From Calliopum simillimum (taxonomy: Eukaryota > Arthropoda > Insecta > Diptera > Lauxaniidae): 64,000 nucleotides of DNA. The translations under genes and the position numbers were made by a program. Of the stretch, positions 34,957-45,309 are shown piece by piece. Position 1 is the first letter of the stretch; every line of letters begins with the position of its first letter. Where the stretch lies: positions 2,232,001 through 2,296,000 of the forward strand of contig OX638369.1 in assembly GCA_951812925.1 (NCBI GenBank), read 5' to 3'. The notes under the pieces are model-generated. The model saw only the letters and a program-made list of their open reading frames with translations. It made no database searches and was not told the DNA's origin.

Positions 34957-37462
34957 CGCATTGTGGTATCCATTAACGACCAAAACAACTCAAACAGGAT
35001 GAACAAATTTTACAAATAGAAAAAGTCAAGAGACGCAACGTAAAAAAAACCCATGGTACCAATAAGTCATGCTAATTGGTGTTTGCTGCGTAGCATCAAG
35101 TCTGTGACCAATGAATTGGGTAAAATTTGAAATGAACCTAAAGATTTGCATGTCAGAAAAGTGTTAACAGTTTGAACTACTGAGAAGAACGCAATATAAG
35201 TACGTACATATTACAAGCAACTTGGCGCACCTACAATTTTTCCGATAAGGGCCACTAGAAATATTTATATTTTTTTCAAGAATTTTCACTTTTAACGTAG
35301 AATACCCTGGTTAGCAGAAATTCTTTTGGTTATTTTGTTTTGTTATAGTTTCAATTCGATACTCTTAAGCGATACTCTGGAAAAAAATATGATTTTTGAT
35401 TGTAATTTTCATTCTTACTTGGTTAAAATGGTAACAACACGGTATTTATAAGTAAAGAACCGAAGAAGAATTTAACTTTTTTGAATTACTTTTCAATTAA
35501 ATTTTATTAACACATTGCTACTTAGTAATTTCTTACATTAAACGTAAACTAAAATTCACATCAAATAAATCTGTATGATCCAAATAAAACTGTAATGGAA
35601 GGGATTTATTTATTTTTTTTTTTTTTTCATTTATTAGATTTAATTGCTTTTACTCTTCTTCTCAACGTTTTTCAATTTAATTGCAATTTGTAATTAACAT
35701 AAATGGCCTGACATTAACGATAATATCACGCACACATACACGATAATGATAAAATTCTTATTGAAAATATTCTGCTTGTCAGCTGCTGACTTTCGCAACC
35801 CGTTGGTGACAACCGACCATTTCATACATAAATTTTTCGCAGTGACATTTTCTCAAGGGTAAGCGACAGCAATTCATAAATTTCAATCATTTCCATCACA
35901 ACTTTACTTTTTACACAGTGCTCTTCTTCCCTACCATTAACTTATTTTTCTATAAACTTTTCGCCAATTCCCTGTATACAGTGGTAAGAAAACCTCATAT
36001 CTTCACAAGTATTTTCTCAAGCCTCCAAATGCTTGAAAAACGAAAAGTTTTGTATGGCACTGATAGCGTGCACCAGCTGTTTTTTTTTATATAATGCAGC
36101 AGTACACATTATGTTTCTTGAAATGAAATCCACCTTCTTCTAGAATTTTCTACTTTCTTTTACTTGAATTCTCGTTTAAAGTAAATGCCCACTGTCCGTT
36201 TTCGCTAATAATTTGCGTGGTCATTATGAGTGACACATCATGGTAAAGCACTTCCGTATCTTTTAGCCCTCAACTTCATACTCTCGGCTTTTTGTCGCAC
36301 ATCGTTTACTGCTTGCTTGGTCCTGGCTGGCAGGCACGTCTGACATTCATAATGAGACGACAGCAACAATCAAGTCTGCTTAAATGCGGCACCCTTGGGA
36401 ATTTCTTGCTCATTACACGTCGCTACAAGATGCGTTTTTCCCACGATTTTTTCATACCTTCAGATATGCTTCCTTCCGTTTACATCCTTTGTCTATGCTC
36501 ACTTTGACTCATCTTCACATTTCGTTCATTTTGTCTTTATGTACTGATGCTCCTCTTATTTTTTATTATATTTTTATTTCTCTTTTCCTACTTCCATTTC
36601 TTTTCCAACAATAAGATGACATTTTTAATGATGACAAATGTGTGTGTGAGTAAAAAACAACTGAGGCAGCACTTAACGATAAAAAAAGGATAAGCTTCTT
36701 GTGTGCTGTATGAAAATACCAAGTGAATAAAAAAAGAAGAAGAAAAACCAAGCAACTCTGACATAAAAAATAAGAAAGGAAATAAAAAATGGTGAAATAA
36801 CATGAATACCAAGAAATATAATTCAAAATGTAAATTATGTCAAGGACATCAATGCGGCGGCATTGTTGGCCAGCAGGAAAGTTGAAAAGTGCGTGTTGCA
36901 CCGCCATCTTTAACAGTGAACGAAAGAAAAAAAATGCTGAAAATAAAAATAAAATATGTAGTACTCGCAGGATAATGAGAAACGTGCTAACTGCTCTTAA
37001 ATATGAATTTTCTATTTGAGGGAAATTTTATTGGAACAGCCGAATGTGCGTGTGTGTACGTACATGTTGATATTTCGAAAAAAAACGTATAGTGCTCCAA
37101 TTGAACGATAAAACATTAAGCTGTTGACTTCAGCAACGAATATGAACTGTGACTCATTCTAGATGCATCTGTATAGACCATATCAAACAATTTCCATTGA
37201 CACATATTCCGTAAAAATAAACAAATACAAGTATTTTAGAATTAAAAATATGTGCTAGTCTTTACTAAATCATTCGCAAGTACTATTCCTTTTCCGGAGC
37301 AACGAAAACCTTTAACTAAGGATATATCTAAAAAAAGAGATATCGAAATAATTTAAACTAGGTCTTAAAAAAACACTAGTGCTTTCAATTACCATATTAT
37401 ACTTTATGTTTCCAGTTTGACATTTCTCAAGTTTTCATCAAAATCCGTTTTTGGGCAATATT
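34957..37462. other. AT-rich DNA without recognisable genes
   Basis: Short frames at 36.29-37.02 kb overlap on both strands and have no family motif. No repeat boundaries seen. Confidence 0.4.
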
Positions 37463-37701
37463 CAGGCATGTTCTGAAATCCGATTCTCTTCGGAAACGGA
37501 ATGAAAGCAATCTTCAAAAGCTCTGCATTGCGACAAATGAGATGGAATCAGATTTCTATTTCAACAATTAAAATGTGATAATGGTTCCTTTTCAATTTAC
37601 CGAAACAAAAATCCGATTTGGTGTTAATTATCGAAATGCGGAGCTCTTAAAAATTGCTTTCATTCCATTTCCGAAGTGAATCGGATTTCAGAACATGCCT
37701 G
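37463..37701. mobile_element. palindromic MITE, 239 bp
   Basis: The left end CAGGCATGTTCTGAAATCCG pairs with CGGATTTCAGAACATGCCTG at the right. The arms continue through CGGAAACGGAATGAAAGCAAT for about 55 bp. Flanks do not show a clear duplication. No coding capacity; superfamily not assigned. Confidence 0.75.
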
Positions 37702-38660
37702 ATTGAATAAAAATTTTCAATTGTTGAAAAGCCGGTAGCTGTGTACCAAATTTTATCAAAATATATTATAGGGTACACGAGATATGGCCAAATTAAATTT
37801 AGAGTTTAGAGTTTAGGCAGTGCCACTTTTTTTCATGAGTATCTTCAGTGTATGCTAATTTACATCATTTTCCAAGGCTTCATTAAAATCACTACAGTCG
37901 TTCTTGAGAAAAACACTTTTTATATGCACAATTTCAGGTCGTACTTATAAGAAGAGAAGATATCTCAGAAACCATGGACGTGAACCAGGGAAAAATTTAG
38001 TCGGTTTGGTTAAGTGGTTTGAGCCGTTTTTGCACTCTTGAATTGGTTCGTCAAAATGGTGTTATTCTGTTTTGAACCGGGGTTTCGGTTCGGTTCAACA
38101 GTTCGGGGATTAAAAACCTATGCATATTGCACTCAAAAAAAAAAATTGTTCACCACAAGTGATATAGATGGAACTACTTTAGTATTTGCGCAAAATTATA
38201 ATTATTTTTTGAATGAAACAATTTTAATGTTTCATGCAAATTCGAAAATTGGTAACGAGAAACGTTCATATTGTTTGTGCCAAAAATGCAGTTTTTGCAT
38301 TCCACTCAAATTCCACATTTCACTCAAATATATGCGTTCATATATTATTGAAAATTTTTGAATTTTAATCAAAATTCAATAAATTTATACATATGCATAT
38401 ATTTGTGTAAATTATGGATTTGAGATGATAGTTTGAAGATAGCTGTAATTAAATTTTTAAATTTTATAGGTAAAAAGCTAAAATAATATAAAACATCCAA
38501 AAATTTATTTCTGCATATTGAAATAAGTACACAAATTTTATTTAATTACATACTATTAACGGCTAATTTATTCCGTATACTTATACGTACATTTATTTTT
38601 TAGATCTTCAATTAAAAGCGACTTTAATTCATTTATTTTTTTAATAAAAAAGAATTGTTA
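37702..38660. other. AT-rich spacer
   Basis: A CGAGATATGGCCAAATTAAATT word at 37780 resembles TGCGAGATATGACCAGATTAAA at about 63400, a small piece of the 0.4-kb repeat family described below. The AACCGG-rich stretch at 37980-38110 has no resolved structure. Confidence 0.4.
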
Positions 38661-38667
38661 ATGCGGA

Positions 38668-39763
38668 TCAAAAGTTATTGTTTCTAAGTTTTGACAGCAT
38701 AAAAATATATCCGCACAACTTACGAATGCTATGATTTTTATGTTTGAAATCAATGCTAGAAAAGGATATATTAGAAATATTTAACTCAAATAATACCCTT
38801 TCAATATAAATCCAAATTTGTTTAGATTTCTCAGGATATTCAATATAAATATATATGTCGTTATCGGCATCGAATTCACTCTGTAACATGCTAAAGAAAA
38901 AAAAAAAAAATAAATTTAAGTGCAATAATAAAGTATTTTTAAGCTTCTTACCTCAAAATATTGGACGAAGCTCTCCTGAACTTCAAGATTACTAGGCTTT
39001 ATTATTTTCTGAATAACAGTAGCTGGAACAATGTAGGGTAGAATAAGCAGGCTTATTTAATCTTGATTTGTGGAACCTGTTAGAGAAAACAATTTTAAAT
39101 TTATTAATAATTAAAGTGGAAAACCTACTTGTTTTTGGTAAAATTTGAAGGTATTTCTGCACATGGGTATTTTTCAATTCTCTGCCACGTTGTACTTTTT
39201 TTTCATCTATGTACATAATGGAATATCTCTGCATCCAAAGATATAAGCGTGGGGTATCGCAGTTTTGCGTCAATGGCGACCCAATGAAAATTACAAATTT
39301 AAACTGTAAGAAGCCAATATTTTATAATTCTTACCTATTCAATGCCTCTTGTGCTGATCTTAGTTTTAAGCAATTTTCTTCTTTGTGAATGTGTTTCGTT
39401 CCATTTTTCGACAACTGTACGCCATGGAGCTACGTATTTCTCCAGAAATTGAATACTGGATTCAATATCTGAAGTGGGAACCACATTTTCTTTTACAAAT
39501 TTGGGTGCACAACTTTCAGCTTGAATTATTTTCCTTCGTGATATCACACAAGATTTTTACAGCGAGTTTTTTTTGTTGTAATAGGCATTAAAAAGTTAAC
39601 CTTTTGCTGGTTTTCCGTTTTCATCTGGGCTATAGTAAATGCTTTTGCATTCGGTGTCCTCAGCGTAAAATATATCGTAAGAAAACTCTCCTTTTCCAGA
39701 AATTGACACAAATTCAACTGTTTCTATGCAGGGCACTTGTAGGGCTTCAAAGATCTCAGCCAT
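38668..39763 (-). CDS. probable spliced gene or recent pseudogene, function unknown
   Basis: Several minus-strand frames are joined by good short-intron signals. Exon 1 would start at ATG 39763 (MAEIFEALQVPC) after a likely 3' splice site and end at 39601 before GTTAAC. Exon 2, 39519-39335, encodes FLEKYVAPWRTVVEKWNETH in phase with exon 1 if an AG at 39520 is used. Exon 3, within about 39130-39290, encodes DEKKVQRGRELKNTHVQKYL and ends at GTAGGT. Exon 4 ends at 38952 (ESFVQYFE, then GTAAGAAG). Exon 5, 38880-38668, encodes EYPEKSKQIWIYIERVLFEL and ends in a stop. Stops at the end of exon 2 (TAG before GTAAG) and at the start of exon 4 mean either my splice sites are wrong or the gene is dead. 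The segments recall a family of unnamed insect proteins, but I cannot assign a function. Confidence 0.42.
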
Positions 39764-39805
39764 TTTACCTATGATTGAAAGCATTTAATCGTTTGTCATA
39801 TATAT

Positions 39806-41028
39806 ACATATGTGCAGTCATATCTTCCAGCAAGTCACCTTGCAAAATCTTGCCCCAAGTGGAAGACTTGTAATAACTCTACTATTACCAAATGGATTAA
39901 TTTCTCTTAGCACTCCCTTTTTTGCTGATGAAATTATCTTTCAATTGGTAGCACTTTTATTTAAATCATGTCAGGATTGCAAAAGAATCTTCCATGCAAT
40001 TGAAGTTATGTTTTACCGCCACGCACTGGATTGATATGCAGAAATAAGAATGGCAGCATCTTTTATAATTCTGACTAGATATAGACAAAAGTGGTATCAG
40101 TTGAAAGAAAATTTCATCAGGAGAAGGATGAGTGCTAAAAAAATAAATCCGTCTGGTAATAATCGAGTTATTACAAGTTTTCCACTTGGGCGAGGTTTTG
40201 CAATGCGACTTGCTGTGAGGTATAACTGCAATGTGTAGAAGACTTGGAATAACTCGACTATTTCCAGACGGATTTATTTTTTTGAACGCTCACTTTTTTG
40301 CTAATGAAATTATCTTTCAACTGATACCACTTTTGTTTACATCAAGTCAGGATTACAAAAGATATTGCTATTATTATTGCTACATATGAATCTTCCATGC
40401 AATTGAGGTTATGTTTTACCGCCACGCACTGCAGAAATAAGAATAGCAGCATTTTTTGTAATTCTGACTGGATATAGACAAAAGTGGTATCAGTTGAAAG
40501 AAAATTTCATCAGAAAAATAATGAGTGCTAAAAAAAATAAATCCGTCTGGTAATAATCGAGTTATTACAAGTCTTCCACTTGGGCAAGGTTTTGCAATGC
40601 GACTTGCTGCGAGTATGACTGCAATGTGTAGAAGACTTGAAATAACTCGACTATTACCAGACTGATTTATTTTTTTGAACGCTCACTTTTTTGCTAATGA
40701 AATTATCTTTCAACTGATACCACTTTTGTTTACATCAAGTCAGGATTACAAAAGATATTGCTATTATTATTGCTACATATGAATCTTCCATGCAATTGAG
40801 GTTATGTTTTACCGCCACGCACTGCAGAAATAAGAATAGCAGCATTTTTTGTAATTCTGACTGGATGTAGACAAAAGTGGTATCAGTTGAAAGAAAATTT
40901 CAAAAGGAAAAGAATGAGTGCTAAAAGAAATAAATCCGTCTGGTAATAATCGAGTTATTACAAGTCTTCCAGTTGGGGCAAGATTTTGCAAGGCGTCTGA
41001 TTGTAACATTTGACTGCACGTATATATG
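39806..41028. repeat. three tandem palindromic (foldback) units
   Basis: The word GAAGACTTG(T/G)AATAACTC begins units at 39862, 40238 and 40631. Each unit is itself palindromic: ACTATTACCAGACGGATTTATT on the left arm is mirrored by AATAAATCCGTCTGGTAATAATCGAG on the right, around TACCGCCACGCACTG. The cluster as a whole also has inverted ends (ATATGTGCAGTCA and TGACTGCACGTATAT, then TTGCAAAATCTTGCCCCA on both sides). It looks like a foldback that multiplied in tandem. No ORF. Confidence 0.8.
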
Positions 41029-41039
41029 TACACTTAGTA

Positions 41040-41252
41040 GAAAAAGTCTGCGTACAAAATGAAAAAAAAAATTCATACTTACAAAAAATAATTGAAAAAA
41101 TATTTTTTTAAATCAAGTTTATCTTTAACATTTAAATTATTATTTAGTCTTTTTTTCAACATAAACTTATTTAATAAAAGTTCAACAGAAAATAATATAA
41201 AAATTCAGGACAAAAAAATCAACGCTATATATGGCAGAAAAAGTCTGCGTAC
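41040..41252 (+). promoter_or_regulatory. left-end transposase-binding repeats (IR/DR)
   Basis: GAAAAAGTCTGCGTAC occurs at 41040-41055 and again at 41237-41252, 197 bp apart. The right end carries the inverse at 42474-42489 and 42671-42686, also 197 bp apart. In IR/DR members of the Tc1 family such pairs are the transposase-binding sites. Binding here is inferred from position and repetition. Confidence 0.8.
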
Positions 41253-41303
41253 ATGAATTTAAAAAATGACTTAAAATTGTTTTCAAAACTAATAACATAA
41301 TAG

Positions 41304-42332
41304 TTAATAACTTGTTGGGTATCCTTTCTTTTGAATGACCTCCAGAAGACGTTTCGGCATAGAACTTACAAGTTTAGCAGTGTACTCACTGCTAATTTTC
41401 TCCCATTCTTCGGCAATCACTTTTTTTAGCATCTCCTTGGAAGTTATGGTGCGCTCCCGGATTTTACGCTCCAACAAATCCCACAGATGCTCTATGGGAT
41501 TTAAGTCAGGAGATTGCGGTGGAGTTTTGAGTTGCCGGGGGGCATTATAAAGCAGACAGAGCCTAACAACTTCCGCCGTATGTTTCGGGTCGTTGTCCTG
41601 CTGGAAAAAGAAGATGTCCTTGAGTCCGAGCATTTCGGCACTTGGCTCCAAATTACGCTTTAAAATATTCATGTAGTCCATTTTATTCATGATAGACTCA
41701 ATGAACTCCATTTTTCCCACTCCATTGCTAGCCATGCACCCCCACACCATTACTCCACCACCACCATGCTTTACAGTTGGATATAGATTCTCCTTGTTGA
41801 AAGCAGTACCCTGTTTTCGCCAAACAATCTTCCGTCCTTTGATACCAAAGATGCAAAACTTGCTTTCGTCCGAAAAAATAACCCGTCTCCAAAACTCTGG
41901 TGGCTTATTTACGTATTCCCTTGCAAATGCCAATCGTTTACTTCTATTCGTTCTAGAGACGAGCGGCTTCTTACGTGCAACTCGGCCGTGGTACCCATAT
42001 TTTTTTAATATTTTCCGAATAGTATCGACACAAACATGCTTATGGAACTTTTGCTCAATGTCATTTCTCAAAGCCAAAGCAGTAACACGAGGATTGGATT
42101 TCACTGATAGAATAATACTGCGTGTTTCTCTTTGTGACAGCTTTCGTGGACGTCCTGATCTGTGCTTTGACACTAGTACTCGGGTTATTTTATAGTTGTT
42201 AACTACTCTTTGGACAGAGGAATGCGCTCTATGAACGATTTCACCTATTTCACGAAAAGTTCTTCCTTTTTCCCATAGGTCGACAATAATTTTTCGCTTA
42301 CTAATACTAATTTCTTTCCTTTTGGTAGCCAT
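41304..42332 (-). CDS. Tc1-family DD34E transposase
   Basis: 342 residues from ATG at 42332, the usual length for Tc1 transposases, with no stop or frameshift. The N-terminus holds two helix-turn-helix DNA-binding units (about 1-120) joined by a GRPRK AT-hook-like motif (SGRPRKLSQ, about 59-67). The catalytic DDE domain follows: first Asp in FSDESKFCIF, then the glycine-rich VKHGGGGVMVWG, second Asp in FQQDNDPKHTA, and Glu in SPDLNPIEHLWDLLE. Exactly 34 residues separate the second Asp and the Glu. It cuts the element out at the TA and re-inserts it. The protein is expected to act in the nucleus. All key residues are present, so activity is plausible but untested. Confidence 0.96.
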   Translation of the reverse strand: MATKRKEISISKRKIIVDLWEKGRTFREIGEIVHRAHSSVQRVVNNYKITRVLVSKHRSGRPRKLSQRETRSIILSVKSNPRVTALALRNDIEQKFHKHVCVDTIRKILKKYGYHGRVARKKPLVSRTNRSKRLAFAREYVNKPPEFWRRVIFSDESKFCIFGIKGRKIVWRKQGTAFNKENLYPTVKHGGGGVMVWGCMASNGVGKMEFIESIMNKMDYMNILKRNLEPSAEMLGLKDIFFFQQDNDPKHTAEVVRLCLLYNAPRQLKTPPQSPDLNPIEHLWDLLERKIRERTITSKEMLKKVIAEEWEKISSEYTAKLVSSMPKRLLEVIQKKGYPTSY

Positions 42333-42473
42333 TATTAAGTTGAACTCTTGTCAAACGCGAAAACACCTTATCTGTATGTGTGTTTATTTGCTATGATCTT
42401 CGGTTGTATTTCCAATAGAAATCAAACAAAGTTTACCTGAAATATCGTTGGGAATTCCCCTTTTTTGTATTTT

Positions 42474-42686
42474 GTACGCAGACTTTTTCTGTCATAGGCA
42501 GCGTTGATTTTTTTCATTTTCAATTTTTGTAGCTTTACTGTTAAACTTTTATTAAAGAAATTTATCTTAAAAGAAAGACAAAATAATACAGTAAAGGCTT
42601 ACAATAAGTTAAAAAGAAAAAAATTTATTTTTTGAATGATTTTTTAAAGTTAGACAAATTTTTTCATTTTGTACGCAGACTTTTTC
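42474..42686 (-). promoter_or_regulatory. right-end transposase-binding repeats (IR/DR)
   Basis: GTACGCAGACTTTTTC at 42474-42489 and 42671-42686 is the inverse of the left-end pair. Both ends also share ATCAACGCT near the inner repeat. Confidence 0.8.
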
Positions 42687-42697
42687 TACTGAGTGTA

Positions 42698-43635
42698 TAT
42701 TCCTTCATGTAAATTGAGCACAACACATCACAGCACACTTTATTATTATAATTATGCACAAATAATTACCTTTTTATTTAATTTGCAATAATTAATTCAC
42801 TTTTCACTGCACTTGACTGCTGGATCTGCGGTCTGCTGTCACAAATAAACCAAAAGCTAAATTTTTGACAAGTCGCGTCACTTTTTCAAGTGATAATCGT
42901 TTGCTGCAAATGATAAGTTGTTTATGATATAATACAAGTAAAATAACTTCGTAAAATAAATTGTTGGCTTGAGATTAGGGAAGCCTAGCTAATTTTCTTT
43001 TACCTGATGTAGCAATTATACCCCATTTTGCTATTTTAATACCTTTTTTTATTAGAAAATAAAAAAATTAACCCAACTTATATTCCAAAATTTTCACTGA
43101 AATATTTTTATGATTTGTCGCAAGCAATAAAAAGATTTGTGTGCAACAATTCATGTAATGTTTGAAAAATTTTTCGTCGAACTAACAGAAAAGTTACCGA
43201 AGATTTATTTTTTATTTGTATCAACTGATGTATTTTTTCTAATATGTGCTGCAAACACTTATACCTTAGGATAAAAGATTAATATTTGTTTTGAATACTA
43301 GTTGTTTGTTTTAAATATTAGCTAGTTTGCCGCAAATGCTTTCCAAACTATCTTTTTTCTGAGTGTGGTGTTATTTTATTCAATAACAATTCAAAAACAT
43401 ACACAAGGTCGAAGCATTAAGGTTACGAAGCTTCTGGGATGCGATAGAGCAGAACTTAGTAAACTAATAAAAAATTGTGTGTGAGTGAGGATTTCAAAGG
43501 TTGAAAAAAAAAAATATAAAAGGGGATGTAAATGTTTATTTTATTCGACCTTTCAGTGTTATAATAAATTAATTCTTTGTTTTTTGGCTATAAAGTCAAG
43601 TGTTATCTTCTCTTCTTATACGAGATAAAATTGTA
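42698..43635. other. AT-rich DNA, no features recognised
   Basis: The start (42698-42860) may be the upstream flank of the spliced locus at 38.7-39.8 kb, but no exon can be supported. Confidence 0.35.
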
Positions 43636-43639
43636 TGTT

Positions 43640-44880
43640 TCTTTGTACTTATTTCTGTGCCAAAATTTTTTCTCGAAAACGGCTACAGCGATTTTAATGA
43701 AACTTGGAGTAGTGTTAGATATTAGCATACAATGAAGAATGAGCTAAGTTTGAACTTTGTAAATGCTCACCAGAGGGCGTGGCACAGCCTTAAATTTTAA
43801 ATTTGATTAAGTAATAACTCGTAAACCATACAAGGTATTTGGATGAAATTTGGTGAGCGCGTACGGGTTAATAATACCTCATAACGGACAAAAAATGGGC
43901 GGGATCGAAGAAGTGCCACGCCCACTTTTTAGCCCTTGAAAATTTTGATCCAATATTACTCGAAAACGACTCCAACAATTTTAATGAAAATTTAGGAGAA
44001 GTTACCCCTGCAAACAAGTATTAATATGTTATATGCCGTTATATTGGGAAAACTCGGTGAAGGGCGTGGCACCGCCCACAAAAATATAAAACGGTATAAA
44101 AAGAAAACTAATAAAGCAAACATTCTGAAATTAACTGTGAGGAGCCTAATTGCAATAGGGCATCTCTGATTTGAAAGTGGGCGAAATGTCGCCATTGCGC
44201 GTGGAACCTCCCATACAAGCAAAATACGTTAAATGCTATTTCTCGCAAATGTTACAAGATATTTTTATGAAATTTGGTATGTAGGTACTACATATCAATG
44301 CCTTGTAATAACCGAAAAGTGGGCGGGATCGAAGAAGTGCCACGCCCCTTTTTTAACCATTGAAAATTTTGATTCAATATTACTCGAAAACGACTTCAAC
44401 AATTTTAATGAAAATTTCAAAGATTTTACCCCTGAAAACAAGTATCAATATGTGATGTGCTGTTATATTAGGAAAACTCGTTGGAGGGCGTGGCACCGCA
44501 CACAAAAATATAATACGCTATAAAAAGAAAACTACTTAAGCAATCTTTCTGAATTTAACTATAGGGAATCTACTTTTTATTAGGCACCTACGACCTGAAA
44601 GTGGGCAAAATATCACCGGTGCGCGTGGAACCTCCCATACAAGTAAAACAAATTAAATGCTATTTCTCGCAAATGGTACAACATATTTTGATGAAATTTG
44701 GTATGCGGATCTGGATTACAAGTATCTAAAGCATAACGAAAAGTGGGCTTTGTTCAATAATGGTAAGGCCCACTTTTTACCAAAATAAAAATTTTAGTTA
44801 ATAACTCATGCACAAAAAAAAATTTAATGAACTTTCCGAGGCATGATGGTAAGATATTTCAGCCCCCATACAAGAGGCGA
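43640..44880 (+). repeat. ~424-bp tandem repeat, about 2.8 units
   Basis: GGGCGGGATCGAAGAAGTGCC recurs at 43899 and about 44321, and GGCGTGGCACCGC-CACAAAA at 44063 and 44487, giving a period near 424 bp. Each unit runs CTCGAAAACG...AATGAAA, GGCGTGGCAC, GTGGAACCTCCCATACAAG, TTTCTCGCAAATG, AAATTTGGTAT. A diverged third unit ends at about 44880. Related to 62480-63430 in opposite orientation. Non-coding. Confidence 0.75.
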
Positions 44881-44996
44881 AATATTTTGGGTGCGTGGCA
44901 TATCCCATTTATTTATTTTAGGTCATTCTAATTCTCTTAAAAAATTTGGAGTTCTTGATATTTTTCTATACCATTCGATATTTTCCGAGTTTTTTC

Positions 44997-45150
44997 TTAT
45001 TATTTTTCTCATCGGTTAATTTATCATTTTGAAAGCTTTGGAGGTGAAAAGGTACGAATTTCATTGAAAAAAATAGCTATGAATAAAAACATCGACTAAA
45101 ATGATAAGATAAGATTGTTGACCGAGCAGGGATCGGTCTCCAGGTACTTT
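44997..45150 (+). repeat. dispersed ~160-bp repeat, copy 2
   Basis: Matches 10344-10505 in order and orientation (TCTCATCGGTTAATTTATCA, AATAAAAACATCGACTA, GGGATCGGTCTCC). Confidence 0.65.
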
Positions 45151-45175
45151 TATTTTATTAACAAATGTAAATGTA

Positions 45176-45303
45176 AGTGCAGTATATCAAATTATGGTTT
45201 TGTCAGTGCAATATTTTCAAATTATGGTTTTTTTTAGTGCAATATATTCTTTAAATTTATGGTTTTGAATTCTGTACAATATTTTAAATTTATGGTTTTT
45301 GTG
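45176..45303. repeat. degenerate minisatellite
   Basis: Four variants of GTGCAATAT...AAATTATGGTTTT at intervals of about 32-40 bp. Confidence 0.6.
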
Positions 45304-45309
45304 TAAAAA

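Larger units (their letters stand above)
41031..42695 (-). mobile_element. apparently intact Tc1-family transposon
   Basis: The element is 1,665 bp, flanked by the target dinucleotide TA (41029-41030 and 42696-42697). Terminal inverted repeats of about 225 bp begin CACTTAGTAG / CACTCAGTAG. The termini have IR/DR organisation, with two copies of GAAAAAGTCTGCGTAC at each end. One uninterrupted 342-codon transposase lies between them. It inserted at the right edge of the tandem foldback cluster. Confidence 0.95.

Noticed and set aside
37975..38115. GAACCGG-rich inverted repeat
   Set aside because: Words such as GGTTCGGTTC recur but no consistent pairing or boundaries emerge.
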